This document shows, piece after piece, positions 1 to 6,113 of a DNA stretch of 7,832 nt. A model generated the notes under the pieces. That model saw only the letters and a program-made list of their open reading frames with translations, did no database searches and was not told the DNA's origin. The translations under genes were made by a program, and so were the position numbers. The number at the start of each line of letters is the position of its first letter. Position 1 is the stretch's first letter. This DNA is from Acholeplasmatales bacterium (lineage in GTDB: Bacteria > Bacillota_I > Bacilli_A > Acholeplasmatales > Anaeroplasmataceae), in contig JAILBI010000046.1 of NCBI GenBank assembly GCA_024681175.1, forward strand, positions 1 to 7,832, given 5' to 3'.

Positions 1-1103
1 ATATTGATGGTGTATTTTTAAATTCAATAATTGAATATTCCAATGTAAAAAAAGATGATAAATATAAAGATTTTGTTAAAAATTATGTAAATTATTATTT
101 AGATGATAATGGTAATTTCTTATGTGTCAATAAAGATACTGGTGAAACATCAACTGATGGTTCATTTAGACCATATGAACTAGATTCATATTGTGAATCT
201 AGAATATTATTTGATTTATATGATTATACAAAAGATAATAAATATGAAAACGCAATAGAATTATCTTATAATTATTTATTAGATATGCCTATTTGTGCAA
301 ATGGCATCAATTATTGGCATAAAGATACATATCAAAATCAAATATTTTTAGATGGATTTTATATGTATGTACCATTTTTATCAAGATATGCAAAATCTAA
401 AAATGACAATACAATATTTAGAGATATTATAAATCAATATACATATATATATAATCAAATGAGAGATAAAAAGACAGGTCTTTATTACCAATGTATGGAT
501 ACAACAAAAACCATCTTTTGGGCTGATCCTGAAACAGGATTATCAAAATCTGTTTGGTCAAGAGGCTATGGCTGGTTATTAATGTCTTTAGTAGATTCTA
601 TAGAAAATTTCCCTAAGGATCAACAATCATTTTTAATTAAAATGCTAAGTGAAGCAGTAGATTCTGTTTATAAATATGTAGATGAGGATACAAATATGTT
701 TTATCAATTAATTGATAAAGGAAATCAATCATATTTAGTATCATATGATAAATATTTAAGATTTTTAAATAAATCCTATACATCTGATACAACAATATCT
801 AATTATTTAGAATCATCAGGCTCATCAATGATTGCATATACGATGATGAAGGCTGCAAGATTAAATTATATTGATAATAAATATTTATCTTTAGGTAAAA
901 AATCATTTGAAGGAATTTGTAATCATTCATTTAATAAAGAAAATAATTCCTTAAATGATATTTGTATTACTGCAGGTCTAGGACCAGAAAATAAGCCTTA
1001 TAGAGATGGAACACCAGAATACTATCTAGCTGAAAAGGTTGGATCTAATGATGCGAAAGGTGTAGGACCATTTATTACTGCATATATTGAATATATAAGA
1101 TAA
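1..1103 (+). CDS. GH105-family unsaturated rhamnogalacturonyl hydrolase (5' partial)
   Basis: The frame is open from the window edge (first full codon at 3) to TAA at 1101-1103, giving 366 visible residues. GH88/GH105 enzymes remove the 4,5-unsaturated uronic acid left at the end of pectin or rhamnogalacturonan fragments after lyase cleavage, by hydrating the double bond; many act in the cytoplasm. Supporting motifs are ELDSYCESRILFDLY (Asp at visible residue 61), WHKDTYQNQIFLDGFYM (Asp at 117), VWSRGYGWLLMSL, and the C-terminal NDAKGVGPF. Asp61 and Asp117 have the spacing of the active-site Asp88 and Asp143 of Bacillus YteR, which suggests only about 26 N-terminal residues are missing. Any signal peptide would lie outside the window. 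It ends at a clear terminator, so it is the last gene of its unit; upstream partners such as transporters or lyases are unseen. An ATG at 285 lies inside the domain and is not a real start. Exact substrate is inferred. Confidence 0.88.
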   Translation, partial: IDGVFLNSIIEYSNVKKDDKYKDFVKNYVNYYLDDNGNFLCVNKDTGETSTDGSFRPYELDSYCESRILFDLYDYTKDNKYENAIELSYNYLLDMPICANGINYWHKDTYQNQIFLDGFYMYVPFLSRYAKSKNDNTIFRDIINQYTYIYNQMRDKKTGLYYQCMDTTKTIFWADPETGLSKSVWSRGYGWLLMSLVDSIENFPKDQQSFLIKMLSEAVDSVYKYVDEDTNMFYQLIDKGNQSYLVSYDKYLRFLNKSYTSDTTISNYLESSGSSMIAYTMMKAARLNYIDNKYLSLGKKSFEGICNHSFNKENNSLNDICITAGLGPENKPYRDGTPEYYLAEKVGSNDAKGVGPFITAYIEYIR

Positions 1104-1104
1104 G

Positions 1105-1130
1105 AAATTGGAGGAGACTCCAATTTTTTT
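1105..1130 (+). terminator. Rho-independent terminator after the GH105 gene
   Basis: AAATTGGAG (1105-1113) pairs perfectly with CTCCAATTT (1118-1126) around a GAGA tetraloop, and seven T residues span 1124-1130. It begins one base after the stop codon. It separates the hydrolase transcript from the promoter and operators that start immediately downstream. Confidence 0.93.
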
Positions 1131-1149
1131 ATATCACCATAGTGATACA
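1131..1149. promoter_or_regulatory. Operator-like near-palindrome, copy 1
   Basis: The core TATCACCATAGTGATA (1132-1147) is an inverted repeat with TATCAC/GTGATA arms and one mismatched pair (C against A) next to the centre. It lies directly after the terminator and five bases upstream of the -35 box at 1154. An identical 20-base copy occurs 31 bp downstream. The TATCAC half-site resembles lambdoid CI/Cro operators. The natural candidate ligand is the Cro/CI-type protein encoded at 1858-2499; this is inference. Confidence 0.8.
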
Positions 1150-1153
1150 TTTG

Positions 1154-1182
1154 TTGACACTATATCACCATAGTGATACAAT
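1154..1182 (+). promoter_or_regulatory. Strong sigma-A-type promoter of the DUF3990/HTH module
   Basis: A consensus -35 TTGACA (1154-1159) is followed after exactly 17 bp by TACAAT (1177-1182), with a TGA extended -10 just before it (1174-1176). The predicted transcript start is near 1187-1190, so the Shine-Dalgarno would lie almost at the mRNA 5' end and the leader would be only about 10-13 nt. Operator copy 2 covers most of the spacer and part of the -10, and copy 1 abuts the -35, so a bound repressor would block RNA polymerase. Confidence 0.85.
1162..1180. promoter_or_regulatory. Operator-like near-palindrome, copy 2 (inside the promoter)
   Basis: This repeats copy 1 exactly; the 20 bases at 1161-1180 match those at 1130-1149. 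The core TATCACCATAGTGATA (1163-1178) spans the -35/-10 spacer and enters the -10 hexamer. The 31-bp centre-to-centre distance is about three helical turns, so two bound dimers would sit on the same DNA face and could cooperate. Confidence 0.82.
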
Positions 1183-1188
1183 TATGAT

Positions 1189-1196
1189 GGAGGAAG
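1189..1196 (+). promoter_or_regulatory. Shine-Dalgarno for the DUF3990 gene
   Basis: GGAGGAAG lies just upstream of the ATG at 1200, with GGAGG (1189-1193) six bases from the start. It is the strongest ribosome binding site in the window and fixes the start codon. It nearly coincides with the predicted transcript start. Confidence 0.88.
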
Positions 1197-1199
1197 TAT

Positions 1200-1895
1200 A
1201 TGGGAAAATATTTAACTATTTATCATGGATCAAATAAAATAATTGAAAATCCATCATTTGGTTTAGGAAAGAAAAATAATGATTTTGGTCTAGGTTTTTA
1301 TTGCACAGAAAGTAATGATTTAGCTAAAGAATGGGCTGTAAATTCATTAGAAAATGGTTATTCAAATGAATATAAATTAAATATGGATTATTTAAAAGTA
1401 TTAAATTTAAATACGAATGAATATTCTATTCTTAATTGGATTGCAATACTTGTTGAGCATAGATTGTTTTCCATTGATACTCCAATTGCGAAAAGAGCGA
1501 GAAGATATTTAATTGAAAATTTTAGTATTAATGTAAATGCTTATGATGTGATTATAGGATATCGAGCAGATGATTCATATTTTGATTATGCTGAGGCGTT
1601 TTTAAATAATAGTATATCTGTTTCTCAATTAGCTAATGCGATGAGATTAGGCAAATTAGGGGAACAAATAGTAATAAAATCGGAATATGCATTTAAATGT
1701 CTTGAATATGTTGGTTATGAAATTGCATTAAAAGACGTTTATTATGAAAAAAGAGTAGAAAGGAATAATATTGCAAATATTTCATATCAAAAAATGATTG
1801 AAAAAGAAGATATTGAAGGCCTTTATATTAGAGATATTATTAATGGAGATATTAAAAATGATGATTCACGCATACCAAGAATGTTATCTAAATAG
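1200..1895 (+). CDS. DUF3990-domain protein, ADP-ribosyltransferase-like putative toxin
   Basis: The 231-residue protein matches the DUF3990 pattern: YHGS near the N-terminus (His9), NDFGLGFYCTES (Tyr34), ADDSYFDYAEAFLN (about 123-136), and LGKLGEQIVIKSEYAF (about 150-165; Glu155). A His, a Tyr in a G-x-GFY context and a late Glu are what an ADP-ribosyltransferase fold of the H-Y-E type uses; members are often annotated as unknown function or proposed toxins. No signal peptide or membrane segment is seen, so cytoplasmic action is likely. The tail ends in NDDSRIPRMLSK and overlaps the next gene by 38 bp. ATG at 1200 has an excellent ribosome binding site and its own promoter. The gene has four GCG alanine codons, while each neighbouring gene shows at most one or so, a weak sign of separate origin. 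No DUF3791 gene, a frequent partner, is visible. Family assignment is firm; target and toxicity are inferred. Confidence 0.85.
   Translation: MGKYLTIYHGSNKIIENPSFGLGKKNNDFGLGFYCTESNDLAKEWAVNSLENGYSNEYKLNMDYLKVLNLNTNEYSILNWIAILVEHRLFSIDTPIAKRARRYLIENFSINVNAYDVIIGYRADDSYFDYAEAFLNNSISVSQLANAMRLGKLGEQIVIKSEYAFKCLEYVGYEIALKDVYYEKRVERNNIANISYQKMIEKEDIEGLYIRDIINGDIKNDDSRIPRMLSK
1845..1848 (+). promoter_or_regulatory. Internal Shine-Dalgarno deciding the start of the HTH gene
   Basis: GGAG lies nine bases before ATG 1858 and twelve before ATG 1861, inside the end of the DUF3990 gene. It supports initiation at 1858 (or 1861) over the in-frame ATG at 1798, which would add a 20-residue tail lacking any family-like sequence. 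Confidence 0.6.
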
Positions 1896-2499
1896 TGCAA
1901 AAAGAAATATTGGAATAGCTTTTGATTATGCAATAAATGTTTGCAAAATTAGTGGAGCCGATTTTGTAAATATGTTTCTTATTTCAAATATATCCAAAAG
2001 GATTGAAAATGGTGAACCACTTTATTTAAAAGGAAAAAGCGGGATTGAAATTGCAAAAGAAATTATTGAACAAAGTACAGGTAAAGAAATTGAATATAAA
2101 GAAATAATCAATTATGAAAAATCAAAAGAATATTGGATTGGATACGCAATAACTTATTATCAATGGTATAGTAATAAGAAATTTAGACTAATATTTAATG
2201 CAATATCTTATTATGATTTAGAAAAGATGTATTTTACATTACATGAAGCTGATATATCAAAATTAGTGGAGATTTTAAATGATATTTTTAAGAAAAAATA
2301 TCCTGATACTAATTTAAAAAGAATTAGAATGGAAGCTAATTTAACTCAAACTGAGTTAGCAAAAAGATCAGGTGTTTCATTAAGATCTATTCAAATGTAT
2401 GAACAAAAAAATAAAGACATTAATAAAGCTAATGTAACATCTTTATATATGTTATCAAAGGTTTTAAATTGTAATATTGAGGATTTAATAGAAAAATAG
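1858..2499 (+). CDS. XRE/Cro-CI-type HTH protein, putative antitoxin and autorepressor
   Basis: Start chosen at 1858 gives 213 residues. The N-terminal part (about 1-150) begins MMIHAYQECYL and contains NGEPLYLKGKSGIEIAKEII (51-70), EYWIGYAITYYQWYS (91-105) and TLHEADISKLVEI (127-139); I recognise it as the partner domain commonly found beside DUF3990 genes but know no established function. Residues about 152-213 are a complete HTH_3 domain: TQTELAKRSGVS forms helix 2 and the turn, and SLRSIQMYEQ the recognition helix. The protein probably binds the paired operators at 1131-1180 and may neutralise the DUF3990 product through its N-terminal region. It overlaps the upstream gene by 38 bp in another frame, so translation is probably coupled. 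An XRE domain at the C-terminus with a larger N-terminal domain fits an antitoxin layout. Start could also be 1861. Antitoxin role is inferred from arrangement. Confidence 0.82.
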   Translation: MMIHAYQECYLNSAKRNIGIAFDYAINVCKISGADFVNMFLISNISKRIENGEPLYLKGKSGIEIAKEIIEQSTGKEIEYKEIINYEKSKEYWIGYAITYYQWYSNKKFRLIFNAISYYDLEKMYFTLHEADISKLVEILNDIFKKKYPDTNLKRIRMEANLTQTELAKRSGVSLRSIQMYEQKNKDINKANVTSLYMLSKVLNCNIEDLIEK

Positions 2500-2500
2500 A

Positions 2501-2530
2501 GTGAGTTTTATTATAAAAATATGATAAAAT
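2501..2530 (+). promoter_or_regulatory. Possible promoter of the rRNA methyltransferase gene
   Basis: An extended -10, TGATAAAAT (2522-2530), lies in the 46-bp gap before the methyltransferase gene. A -35 is poor: GTGAGT at 2501-2506 matches three of six with an 18-bp spacer. No terminator hairpin is visible between the HTH gene and this site, so read-through from the upstream module is possible. In DNA this AT-rich, chance -10 matches are common. Confidence 0.4.
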
Positions 2531-2545
2531 CTATATGGTGTTATT

Positions 2546-3709
2546 ATGTTAAATGTTATATTAAATAAAAATGAAGAATTAAATATATTAAATGGATTTC
2601 CTTGGGTTTATAATAATGAAATTAAAACATTTGAAGGAAATATTATTAATGGTGATGTATGTAAGGTATTAAATATAGATCATAAATTTGTAGCTTATGG
2701 CTTTTTAAATACATCATCAAAAATAATGGTTAGAATTTTATCATTAAATGAAAATGATAAAATAGATAAAGAATTCTTTAAAGAAAGAATTAAATATGCA
2801 ATCTCTCATAGATTACATTTAGGATGGTCTACTACAAGATTAATATTTTCTGAAGCTGATTTTTTACCTGGACTTGTAGTTGATAAATATGGAGATTATT
2901 TATCAGTTCAATTTATGTCTTTAGGTATGGATAAAATAAAAAAGGATATTGTTGATATCTTAGTTGAATTAACCAATTGTAAAGGTATATATGAAAGATC
3001 AGATATGCCTGTAAGAGAAAAAGAAGGATTAGAACAAACTAAAGGATATTTATATGGTAATTTTGATCCTAGAGTATTAGTTGAAGAAGATGGTATTAAA
3101 TTCATTGTAGATATTGAAAATGGTCAAAAGACAGGTTATTTTTTAGATCAAAAATTAAATAGAGATATTTTAAGATTATATGCAAAAGATATGACTGTAT
3201 TAGATGCATTTTCAAATGTTGGTGGCTTTGCCCTACATGCATGTAAATATGGTGCAAAAAGTGTAGATGCATGTGATATTTCAAAAAGAGCATGTGATGA
3301 AATACTAAATAATGCAAAATTAAATAATTATAATCAATTAAATGTTATTTGTACTGATGTATTTGATTATTTACATAAGGAAGATATTAAAAACAAATAT
3401 GATTTAATTATTTTAGATCCACCTGCCTTTTCAAAGAATAAGGATTCTTTAAAAAAGGCATATAAGGGATATAAGGAAATCAATATGCAAGCAATGAAAA
3501 TAATAAAATCAGGGGGATATTTATTAACATTTTCATGCTCACAGCATATGACCCCAAATTTATTTATGGAAATGATAAATGATGCAGCACATGATGCAGG
3601 AAGAATAGTTCAATTTATTGATTTTAAAATTCAAGCACCAGATCATCCAGCATTATTACAATCGGAAGAACAATTATATTTAAAATGTATGATATTGAGA
3701 ATTAAGTGA
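2546..3709 (+). CDS. Class I SAM-dependent 23S rRNA methyltransferase (RlmI/RlmK/RlmQ family)
   Basis: The 387-residue protein has the full-length COG1092 layout: an N-terminal PUA-like RNA-binding domain (about 1-75), a central region with ADFLPGLVVDKYGD (104-117), and a Rossmann methyltransferase domain from about 190. QKTGYFLDQ (194-202) is a family signature, VLDAFSNVGGFALHA (218-232) is the SAM-binding motif I, ILDPPAFSK (289-297) is motif IV, and FSCS contains Cys331. The family methylates 23S rRNA: RlmI makes m5C and RlmK/RlmQ relatives make m7G, and I cannot decide which here. The start has only GGTG (2537-2540) as a partial Shine-Dalgarno, five bases away. The TGA stop is embedded in the next gene's ribosome binding site, seven bases before its ATG. 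Nothing appears truncated. Confidence 0.9.
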   Translation: MLNVILNKNEELNILNGFPWVYNNEIKTFEGNIINGDVCKVLNIDHKFVAYGFLNTSSKIMVRILSLNENDKIDKEFFKERIKYAISHRLHLGWSTTRLIFSEADFLPGLVVDKYGDYLSVQFMSLGMDKIKKDIVDILVELTNCKGIYERSDMPVREKEGLEQTKGYLYGNFDPRVLVEEDGIKFIVDIENGQKTGYFLDQKLNRDILRLYAKDMTVLDAFSNVGGFALHACKYGAKSVDACDISKRACDEILNNAKLNNYNQLNVICTDVFDYLHKEDIKNKYDLIILDPPAFSKNKDSLKKAYKGYKEINMQAMKIIKSGGYLLTFSCSQHMTPNLFMEMINDAAHDAGRIVQFIDFKIQAPDHPALLQSEEQLYLKCMILRIK

Positions 3710-3716
3710 GGAATTT

Positions 3717-4541
3717 ATGTTAAAAACAAATTATCACACACATTGTGTAAGATGTAAGCATGCAACAGGTAGTGTAATTGAATATATTGATAAAGCATAT
3801 GAGCTTGGTTATATTGAAATAGGAATGACTGATCATAATCCTATTTTAAAATCATTTATGAATAGTGAAGAATATATTCATAATTATTGTCAAGAAACTA
3901 TGGATATATCTGAAATAGATGATTATTTAAATGAAATTAAAATAGCTAAGGATAAATATAAAAATAAAATGAATGTTTTATCTGGCTTTGAATGTGAATA
4001 TTTACCTTCTGAGCATAAATTTTATGAGGATTTAAGAAAAAAGGTAGATTATTTAAATTTTGGACCTCATTTCTTTATGCATGAAGGTAAAATATTATCT
4101 TCATATGATCAGGTTGATTATAAAACTATTTATTCTTATAGAGATAATTGTATTCAAGCAATGGAAACAGGCTTATTTAATACAATAGTTCATCCTGATA
4201 TTTTTATGTATCATTATAAAAATATTAATGGTGAAAGAAAATTTGATGATGCAGCTATAAAGGTTACAAAGGATATAATTGAATGCGCAATTAAAAATAA
4301 TATATATTTAGAAATTAATTGTAATAAAATTGATTTAAATCATTTAGATGATCCATATAAATGGCCATACCCATATATATCATTTTTTGAAATTGCAAAA
4401 AATTATAAGGATGCAAAATTTTTAATTGGTATTGATGCACACGCTCCTGAAAGATTATTTGGTGCACATATTGAAAGAGCCATTAAATTTGCAAAAGATT
4501 TAGGAATTAATGTTGAGGAGAAGATGATTATTAATCATTAA
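3717..4541 (+). CDS. PHP-domain phosphatase, histidinol-phosphatase (HisK/HisJ) type
   Basis: The 274-residue protein has the length and metal-ligand series of HisK-type PHP phosphatases: YHTHC (His7, His9), KHATG (His15), MTDHNP (Asp39, His40), GFECEYLP (Glu92), GPHFF (His118), VHPDIF (His159) and GIDAHAPER (Asp240, His242). The domain holds a multinuclear metal centre that hydrolyses phosphate monoesters; in characterised HisK this is histidinol phosphate in histidine synthesis. GAGG (3708-3711) lies five bases before the ATG. It sits between an rRNA methyltransferase and an Enzyme I-like gene with no other his genes in view, so the substrate could be another small phosphomonoester. Fold and catalytic competence look secure; substrate is not. 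Confidence 0.82.
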   Translation: MLKTNYHTHCVRCKHATGSVIEYIDKAYELGYIEIGMTDHNPILKSFMNSEEYIHNYCQETMDISEIDDYLNEIKIAKDKYKNKMNVLSGFECEYLPSEHKFYEDLRKKVDYLNFGPHFFMHEGKILSSYDQVDYKTIYSYRDNCIQAMETGLFNTIVHPDIFMYHYKNINGERKFDDAAIKVTKDIIECAIKNNIYLEINCNKIDLNHLDDPYKWPYPYISFFEIAKNYKDAKFLIGIDAHAPERLFGAHIERAIKFAKDLGINVEEKMIINH

Positions 4542-4546
4542 TTTAT

Positions 4547-6055
4547 ATGGAAATATTTGTACAAAAGGTATTATCTAATGGTCTTGCGATGGGTAATTGC
4601 AAGGTCTATTACAATGAAATAGACATAGATTCTACTAAAAGTGACATAGAAGAAATTGCCCTACTTCGTATCGCAATAGATAAATCTTATTTAGAAATAA
4701 AAGATCTAATTAATAAAGAGCCTGATTTAGTAGATTATTTAACAGCTCAAAGCTTAATGATAAAAGATCCTTATCTATTTAAAAAAGCTTGTGATTATAT
4801 TGAAAGTGGTAATTCTGCAAGAAAAGCTTTTAAAAAAGCAATGGATGATTTTAAAAAGAATTTAAAAATATCATCAAGTTCTTATTTAAAAGAAAGAGTA
4901 TTAGATTTAGATGATGTTTCAGAAATTGTTATTTCTAATATGAAAGAAAAATCATTTTCTAATGAAGAGCATCCCTACATTTTAGTAGTAGATGAATTAA
5001 GACCATCACAATTATTAAAAACACATAATAATTTAATAGGTATTGTCGCAAGAAAGGGTGGTTATACTACTCATTCATCTATTATGGCAAGAAGCTTTGA
5101 TATTCCTTATGTTGTATGTGATATTGAATGTAGTGAAAATGATACTATTATCATTGATACTAGATTAAAAAAGGTAATATTAGATCCTACTCCAGCAATC
5201 AAAGAGGCTTATAGTGATGCAATATTAAATTATCAATCATTTATGAAAAAGGCTATCCCACATGATGGATATCAATTCTTAGCTAATGTTGGCTCTAATA
5301 GAGAATTAAAAAGAGTTAATGATTATGAATTTGATGGTGTAGGCTTATATAGATCAGAGCTTATATTCATGAATCAGGATAGACCATATTCATTTAATGA
5401 ACAATATTTTATATATAAGGATGCAATGGATATCATCGGTAATAAGAAAATGATTATGAGAACATTTGATATTGGTGATGATAAGCAAATATCATATCTA
5501 AAGGCTTCTAAAAAGGGTATTGTTAATTATAAAAATAATAAAGAAATATTTGAAAATCAGGTTGGAGCCATGATGAAGGCTAATACTAATGATAATTTAT
5601 GGCTTATGTTTCCGATGATTGAAAATGTAGAAGATTTTAATTATTTAAAGAATTGGGTTTTAAGAATAAGAAAAGAAAATAATTATTTAATGCCTAAAAT
5701 AGGTATGATGCTTGAAACTAAGGAGGCATTAAATAATATTAAAGATTTTAAGGATGTAGATTTTATATCTATAGGAACTAATGATTTAACAAGAGAGCTA
5801 TATAATATAAAAAGAGAAGATAATATGTTTTTAAATGATGAGCAATTTAAAGACTTATTAGATAAAATAAAAATAGTTGTAGATTTTTGTAATAAAAATA
5901 ATATTAGCTTATCTATTTGTGGAGAGCTTGCATCTATAAAGGAATGTGCAATTAAATTTTTTGAAATAGGTGTTAAAAATTTATCCATTTCGCCATCCTT
6001 AATTCAAATTTTAAATACAAGCTTTAATGAATTTAAAACAAATATAAAAAAATAA
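4547..6055 (+). CDS. Divergent PTS Enzyme I-like PEP-protein phosphotransferase (ptsI-like)
   Basis: The 502-residue protein has the Enzyme I domain order: an N-terminal helical HPr-binding/swivelling region (1-230) with phospho-histidine motif GGYTTHSSIMAR (His176), then a PEP-binding TIM barrel (about 240-490). The barrel has DGVGLYRSELIFM (263-275), MRTFDIGDDK (Arg305), MFPMI (354-358), GMMLET (Glu390), SIGTNDLT (Asn412, Asp413), Arg423 and ICGELAS (Cys458). Enzyme I takes phosphate from PEP and passes it to HPr in sugar uptake. Typical members have about 570 residues. The shortfall includes the segment that normally reads roughly NPFLGWRAIR after the DIGGDK motif; it is absent between residues 313 and 334, removing an arginine equivalent to E. 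coli Arg332. DIGGDK is DIGDDK and TNDLTQ is TNDLTR. No HPr or Enzyme II gene is near. It starts five bases after the PHP gene with no Shine-Dalgarno, suggesting coupling. It may be a specialised paralogue or the lineage's main Enzyme I. Confidence 0.82.
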   Translation: MEIFVQKVLSNGLAMGNCKVYYNEIDIDSTKSDIEEIALLRIAIDKSYLEIKDLINKEPDLVDYLTAQSLMIKDPYLFKKACDYIESGNSARKAFKKAMDDFKKNLKISSSSYLKERVLDLDDVSEIVISNMKEKSFSNEEHPYILVVDELRPSQLLKTHNNLIGIVARKGGYTTHSSIMARSFDIPYVVCDIECSENDTIIIDTRLKKVILDPTPAIKEAYSDAILNYQSFMKKAIPHDGYQFLANVGSNRELKRVNDYEFDGVGLYRSELIFMNQDRPYSFNEQYFIYKDAMDIIGNKKMIMRTFDIGDDKQISYLKASKKGIVNYKNNKEIFENQVGAMMKANTNDNLWLMFPMIENVEDFNYLKNWVLRIRKENNYLMPKIGMMLETKEALNNIKDFKDVDFISIGTNDLTRELYNIKREDNMFLNDEQFKDLLDKIKIVVDFCNKNNISLSICGELASIKECAIKFFEIGVKNLSISPSLIQILNTSFNEFKTNIKK

Positions 6056-6084
6056 TTTATTATAAATAAAAAAAGTTTTATAAT
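6056..6084 (+). promoter_or_regulatory. Possible purA promoter
   Basis: The 58-bp gap before purA holds a perfect TATAAT (6079-6084). The best -35, TTTATT (6056-6061), is 17 bp away and matches only three of six positions. This is the longest gap in the downstream gene run, consistent with a secondary promoter, but AT-rich sequence gives such matches by chance. No purine riboswitch could fit here. Confidence 0.45.
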
Positions 6085-6100
6085 ATTTGTGTTTTAAGAA

Positions 6101-6106
6101 AGAAGG
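6101..6106 (+). promoter_or_regulatory. Shine-Dalgarno deciding the purA start
   Basis: AGAAGG lies seven bases before ATG 6114. This selects the start that begins MSTLAIVGSQWGDEGKGK, the normal N-terminus of the family. An upstream in-frame TTG at 6087 would place this site inside the coding sequence. Confidence 0.8.
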
Positions 6107-6113
6107 TAATATC

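Noticed and set aside
1130..1180. Two exact repeats considered as the start of a CRISPR-like array
   Set aside because: There are only two units with an 11-bp gap containing a -35 box, and each is a palindrome around a promoter, so operators explain them better.
1798..1857. Upstream in-frame ATG extending the HTH protein by 20 residues
   Set aside because: The added peptide is low complexity and unlike the family, and GGAG at 1845-1848 supports the start at 1858.
2506..2518. TTTTAT-T-ATAAAA inverted repeat after the HTH gene
   Set aside because: It is A/T-only with a one-base loop and no following T tract, so it is not a terminator.
2908..3317. Two open frames on the minus strand inside the methyltransferase gene
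   Set aside because: They lie opposite a full-length conserved gene, lack ribosome binding sites and family-like motifs, and are expected by chance.
3707..3709. UGA recoding as Trp, as in Mycoplasma
   Set aside because: UGA ends a protein of normal family length, TGG is used for Trp everywhere, and no gene has an in-frame UGA.
4524..4538. ATGATTA-T-TAATCAT near-perfect palindrome at the end of the PHP gene
   Set aside because: It is AT-only apart from one G and one C, lies in coding sequence, has no T tract and no second copy, so it is probably chance.
5683..5988. Minus-strand open frame inside the Enzyme I-like gene
   Set aside because: It is antisense to conserved Enzyme I motifs, has low-complexity Ser/Leu/Ile composition and no supporting start signals.
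6056..6070. TTTATT-ATA-AATAAA inverted repeat after the Enzyme I-like gene
   Set aside because: It is an A/T-only stem followed by A residues on the coding strand, so it would not form a stable terminator.
6087..6113. TTG start extending purA by nine residues
   Set aside because: The family N-terminus begins at ATG 6114, which has AGAAGG seven bases upstream; the TTG has none.
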